Shown piece by piece: positions 61,604 to 64,000 of a stretch of 64,000 nucleotides of DNA. The position numbers and the translations under genes were made by a program. This DNA is from Spirochaetaceae bacterium (GTDB taxonomy: Bacteria; Spirochaetota; Spirochaetia; Treponematales; Rectinemataceae), in assembly GCA_025355995.1 (NCBI GenBank), contig JANXYQ010000129.1, forward strand, positions 28,187 to 92,186, written 5' to 3'. Under the pieces are notes generated by a model. The model saw only the letters and a program-made list of their open reading frames with translations, searched no databases and was not told where the DNA came from. Position 1 is the stretch's first letter. Each line of letters starts with the position of its first letter.

Positions 61604-62182
61604 ATGACTTTGGCCGACAAACTCACGGCGAGCCGCCTCGTGCTCGCGCCGGTCTTCTTCGCCGCGTATCGTCACGGGGGAGGTTTGGGCCCGGTTCCGT
61701 ATCTCGCGCTATTGTGGCTTCTCTTCATCGTCATCGAATTGAGCGATCTCTTCGACGGCCTCGCCGCGCGCCGTTCGGGTACCGTCAGCGATTTCGGGAA
61801 GCTCTTCGATCCCTACGCGGACGTGTTCGCGCGCGTTACTTATTTCGTTTGCTTCGCGCTCGACGGCCTCATGCCGGCTTGGGTCCTCGTGCTTATCCTC
61901 TATCGCGAGCTTTCCATCAACTTCCTCAGGATGCTGCTCGCGCAAAGGGGCATCGCCATGGGAGCGCGGCCGGGCGGCAAGCTGAAATCGGCGACCTATA
62001 TGGTGGCGGGCGCCGCCTCGCTGATGTTGGTGAGCGCGCAGAGGCTCGGCCTCCTCCCGAGCCTCTGGTCGCCCTTCGCCGTCGCGATCAAGGCGATCTA
62101 CGTCATCGCTGCCCTGCTCGCGGTCGCTTCTTTCGCGGATTACTTCCTTCAATTCCGCAAGCTGACCGCTCCTCGCCGATGA
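61604..62182 (+). CDS. pgsA: CDP-diacylglycerol--glycerol-3-phosphate 3-phosphatidyltransferase-like
   Basis: A 192-residue membrane protein of the same family as the gene at 60706, with LTASRLVLAPVFF in helix 1 and the catalytic block ELSDLFDGLAARR followed by GKLFDPYADVFAR (second metal Asp set). The size fits PgsA, the first step of phosphatidylglycerol synthesis. The acceptor is inferred. The stop overlaps the start of the HAD gene (ATGA). Confidence 0.85.
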   Translation: MTLADKLTASRLVLAPVFFAAYRHGGGLGPVPYLALLWLLFIVIELSDLFDGLAARRSGTVSDFGKLFDPYADVFARVTYFVCFALDGLMPAWVLVLILYRELSINFLRMLLAQRGIAMGARPGGKLKSATYMVAGAASLMLVSAQRLGLLPSLWSPFAVAIKAIYVIAALLAVASFADYFLQFRKLTAPRR

Positions 62183-62976
62183 GGCCGCCCAAGCCGATCT
62201 CCGAGCTGGGCCGCGCCGATGCCGCGGGGATCCGCTATGCGCTTTTCGATATCGACGACACGATCACGGACGGGGGATCGCTTCCAGAGGAATCCTATTC
62301 GGCGCTATGGGCGCTCCGCAGGGCAGGCATCCTTGCCGTTCCCGTCACAGGACGGCCCGCGGGCTGGTGCGACCTGATTGCGAGGCAATGGCCGGTCGCG
62401 GGGGTCGTAGGCGAGAACGGAGCCTTCGCCTTCTATATGAAGGGGGAGTGCCTCGAGAGGCTTTTTCATCCCGCGGCTCCATCGCCGGATTCATCGCGCG
62501 AACGCCTCGCCCTCCTCGGCGACCGGGCGATGCGCGAGGTGCCCGGCCTGCGCCTCGCGAAGGACCAGCCCTACCGGCTTTTCGACATCGCGCTGGATTT
62601 CGCGGAGGAGCCTCCCGTGCTTCCCCTCGAGGACGCCCTGCGCGTCAAGGGCATTTGCGAGGCTTCGGGCGCGAGAGCCAAGGTCAGCTCCATCCACGTG
62701 AACGCCTGGTTCGGGGATTATGACAAACTCTCGATGTCCGAGCTTTTCCTCTCGAGCGTCCTAGGATGGGATCCGATACTGTCTTCGCGCGAGACCGTCT
62801 TCTTCGGGGACTCGCCGAACGACGAGCCTATGTTCCGGCGCTTCGAGCTTTCCTGCGGCGTCGCCAACGTGAGCCGCTTTTTCGATGTTATGGAGTACCC
62901 GCCGGCGTACATCACGCAGAGGCCTTTCGGTGCCGGTTTCGCCGAAGCCTGCGGTTTTATTTTGGGATGCCGATGA
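62179..62976 (+). CDS. HAD-superfamily phosphatase (type IIB-like)
   Basis: A 265-residue HAD hydrolase: FDIDDTITDGG (motif I, nucleophile Asp), PVTGRPAGW (motif II), and FFGDSPNDEPMFRRFE (motif IV). A cap region lies between, as in Cof/sucrose-phosphate phosphatase relatives. Its ATG overlaps the pgsA stop, so co-translation is likely; the substrate could be a lipid headgroup phosphate or a sugar phosphate. Long frames in front of it are shadows. Confidence 0.88.
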   Translation: MRPPKPISELGRADAAGIRYALFDIDDTITDGGSLPEESYSALWALRRAGILAVPVTGRPAGWCDLIARQWPVAGVVGENGAFAFYMKGECLERLFHPAAPSPDSSRERLALLGDRAMREVPGLRLAKDQPYRLFDIALDFAEEPPVLPLEDALRVKGICEASGARAKVSSIHVNAWFGDYDKLSMSELFLSSVLGWDPILSSRETVFFGDSPNDEPMFRRFELSCGVANVSRFFDVMEYPPAYITQRPFGAGFAEACGFILGCR

Positions 62977-63109
62977 CAAGGCGGAATGGCACTTGACCGC
63001 CTTCGCGCGAATTCGATAGAGTGCGTTTCGCGCAAAATCGATCGTACCGCTACCTTCAGGAATCGGGAAACGAAGCGGCGAAAAAGGGAAGAGAAAAGGG
63101 AACAAGCGC

Positions 63110-63138
63110 TTGACAGGGGACGAGGAATTACGATAGTT
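63110..63138 (+). promoter_or_regulatory. rRNA promoter P1 (sigma70-like)
   Basis: TTGACA (63110-63115) with GATAGT/ATAGTT at 16-17 bp. Confidence 0.5.
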
Positions 63139-63343
63139 TCATCGAGCGCCTTAAAGGCACGGTGGCATGTGAAAGCGCCGGACCGAAGATAATCAAACAG
63201 CGGAAGGCAATCGGGCAGTGCCCAATCCTTGGTGAAAAAGGCCAAGGCAGCGGGTGGCGGTCAGTATCGCCTTGACGCAGATGCGAAGGGTTCCAAGGAA
63301 AGAAGAGGAACCGCAATTAACGGTAAAAAGGGTTGATTGCTGA

Positions 63344-63373
63344 TTGACAGAGATTAGGCAGAGATGATATAAA
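63344..63373 (+). promoter_or_regulatory. rRNA promoter P2 (sigma70-like)
   Basis: TTGACA (63344-63349) and TATAAA (63368-63373), 18 bp apart, with an A-rich stretch after the -10. Confidence 0.65.
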
Positions 63374-63382
63374 AAACGTCTT

Positions 63383-63398
63383 CTGGCACGAAAATTGC
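63383..63398 (+). promoter_or_regulatory. Sigma54-like -24/-12 element in the rRNA leader
   Basis: CTGGCACG (63383-63390), four A, then TTGC (63395-63398), with the GG and GC pairs ten bases apart. This is the full RpoN promoter consensus. It lies just after P2 and before boxA. Whether it is used is unknown; rRNA is not a usual sigma54 target. Confidence 0.45.
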
Positions 63399-63413
63399 TA
63401 GGGAGACGGTAGA

Positions 63414-63424
63414 GTTCTTTAACA
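63414..63424 (+). promoter_or_regulatory. boxA antitermination element
   Basis: GTTCTTTAACA matches the rRNA leader boxA (TGCTCTTTAACA) except at its 5' end. NusB/S10-type antitermination is expected. Confidence 0.65.
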
Positions 63425-63461
63425 GTAAATAGGGATGGGATAGAGCGAGGTAAGGTGAAGA

Positions 63462-63587
63462 CCCGCGAAAGCGGGGCGACACTTGACGCCAAGCGCGAAA
63501 GCGCTTGGTTTGGATATCGAATGCCGGTTGTTCCTAACGGGACAACGAAACGTTCAACTCTTTGTGAAGCTAGAGGTCTTCGGACCT
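63462..63587 (+). other. 16S leader hairpins with GAAA and TTCG tetraloops
   Basis: CCCGC-GAAA-GCGGG (63462-63475), CCAAGCGC-GAAA-GCGCTTGG (63489-63508) and AGGTC-TTCG-GACCT (63574-63587). A further stem GTTGT...ACAAC lies between the second and third. They are probably processing or folding signals of the precursor. The stretch 62977-63109 shows nothing I can name. Confidence 0.6.
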
Positions 63588-63596
63588 TTGGTATAT

Positions 63597-64000
63597 ATCA
63601 TGGAGAGTTTGATCCTGGCTCAGAACGAACGCTGGCGGCGTGTCTTAAGCATGCAAGTCGTGCGGCAAGGCGGGGCAACCCGCCCTAGAGCGGCGGACTG
63701 GTGAGTAACGCGTGGGTGATCTACCTTTGGGATGGGGATAGCCATTAGAAATAGTGGGTAATACCGAATACGTTCATCTGGTTGCGACCAGGTGAGGAAA
63801 AGCGCTTCGGCGCTGCCCGAAGATGAGCCCGCGTCCCATTAGCTAGTTGGTGAGGTAAAGGCCCACCAAGGCGATGATGGGTAGCCGGCCTGAGAGGGTG
63901 TACGGCCACACTGGGACTGAGATACGGCCCAGACTCCTACGGGAGGCAGCAGCTAAGAATATTCCGCAATGGACGAAAGTCTGACGGAGCGACGCCGCGT
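63597..64000 (+). rRNA. rrs: 16S ribosomal RNA, 5' part (runs off the window)
   Basis: AGAGTTTGATCCTGGCTCAG begins at 63604. The universal blocks ACGCTGGCGGCG, GCATGCAAGTCG, GTGAGTAACGCGTGGGTGA, ACTGAGATACGG, ACTCCTACGGGAGGCAGCAG and the GCAATGGACGAAAGTCTGACGG region follow. The 5' end is estimated about seven bases before AGAGTTTGAT. The sequence near CTTAAGCATGCAAGTCG and the early variable loops fit Spirochaetota. About 400 of 1500 bases are in the window. Confidence 0.95.

Noticed and set aside
1..64000. CRISPR array
   Set aside because: No regularly spaced direct repeats were seen. The Fe-S nuclease is Cas4-like in motif only and has no cas neighbours.

Overview
The window is a GC-rich bacterial chromosome segment that ends inside a 16S rRNA gene. 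The 16S 5' region reads like a spirochaete. Many secreted lipoproteins and families common in spirochaetes (SH3b lipoproteins, LPP20-type lipoproteins, a PF13200-like putative glycosidase, LUD protein with a Cys-rich tail) agree with this. I would call it a high-GC member of Spirochaetota and cannot name the genus. Most long ORFs opposite real genes are shadows of high GC.

Layout. 1-11.7 kb: a broken alpha/beta hydrolase facing a TetR regulator; a leftward glucokinase-ppx-ppk1 operon (sugar phosphorylation and polyphosphate turnover); an SH3b lipoprotein with an ABC-F ATPase; small membrane and lipoprotein genes; a DUF554 membrane protein. 11.75 kb: initiator tRNA-fMet. 11.8-21.2 kb: a genomic island bounded by a 121-bp direct repeat that includes the tRNA 3' end. 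It carries four tightly packed genes (UvrD-like helicase, PD-(D/E)XK nuclease with Fe-S-type cysteines, type III Mod, type III Res) and an IS3-type transposase remnant at its right end. 21.2-31.2 kb: a second segment ending in a degenerate third copy of the same tRNA-end repeat. It holds a Pif1/RecD-like helicase, TldD/TldE, a DUF362-ferredoxin protein, two decayed gene-poor stretches, an EamA exporter, an internally deleted epimerase and an MFS transporter.

31.3-48.1 kb: housekeeping and envelope genes (nitronate monooxygenase-like, leucyl/phenylalanyl-tRNA-protein transferase, VWA protein, LUD protein, membrane metallophosphoesterase, putative glycosidase, PrsW, nitroreductase, chemoreceptor, malQ, secreted 5'-nucleotidase, DUF4932-like lipoprotein, sirtuin). 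48.2-56.5 kb: an envelope cluster of four lipoproteins, plus a leftward operon of a CsgG-like/beta-barrel-like exported protein, a coiled-coil protein and a glycerophosphodiesterase. 56.6-63 kb: mnmE-mnmG (tRNA wobble uridine modification), a small conserved protein, two CDP-alcohol phosphatidyltransferases back to back and a HAD phosphatase. 63.0-64 kb: the rRNA leader, with sigma70-like and a striking sigma54-like promoter, boxA and tetraloop hairpins, then the start of 16S rRNA.

The best candidate for an unusual system is the tRNA-fMet island. A helicase-nuclease pair whose Fe-S nuclease domain is split across two overlapping ORFs is co-transcribed with a type III restriction-modification pair. 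This looks like a composite anti-phage module at an integration hotspot used repeatedly. Its function is inferred from sequence only.
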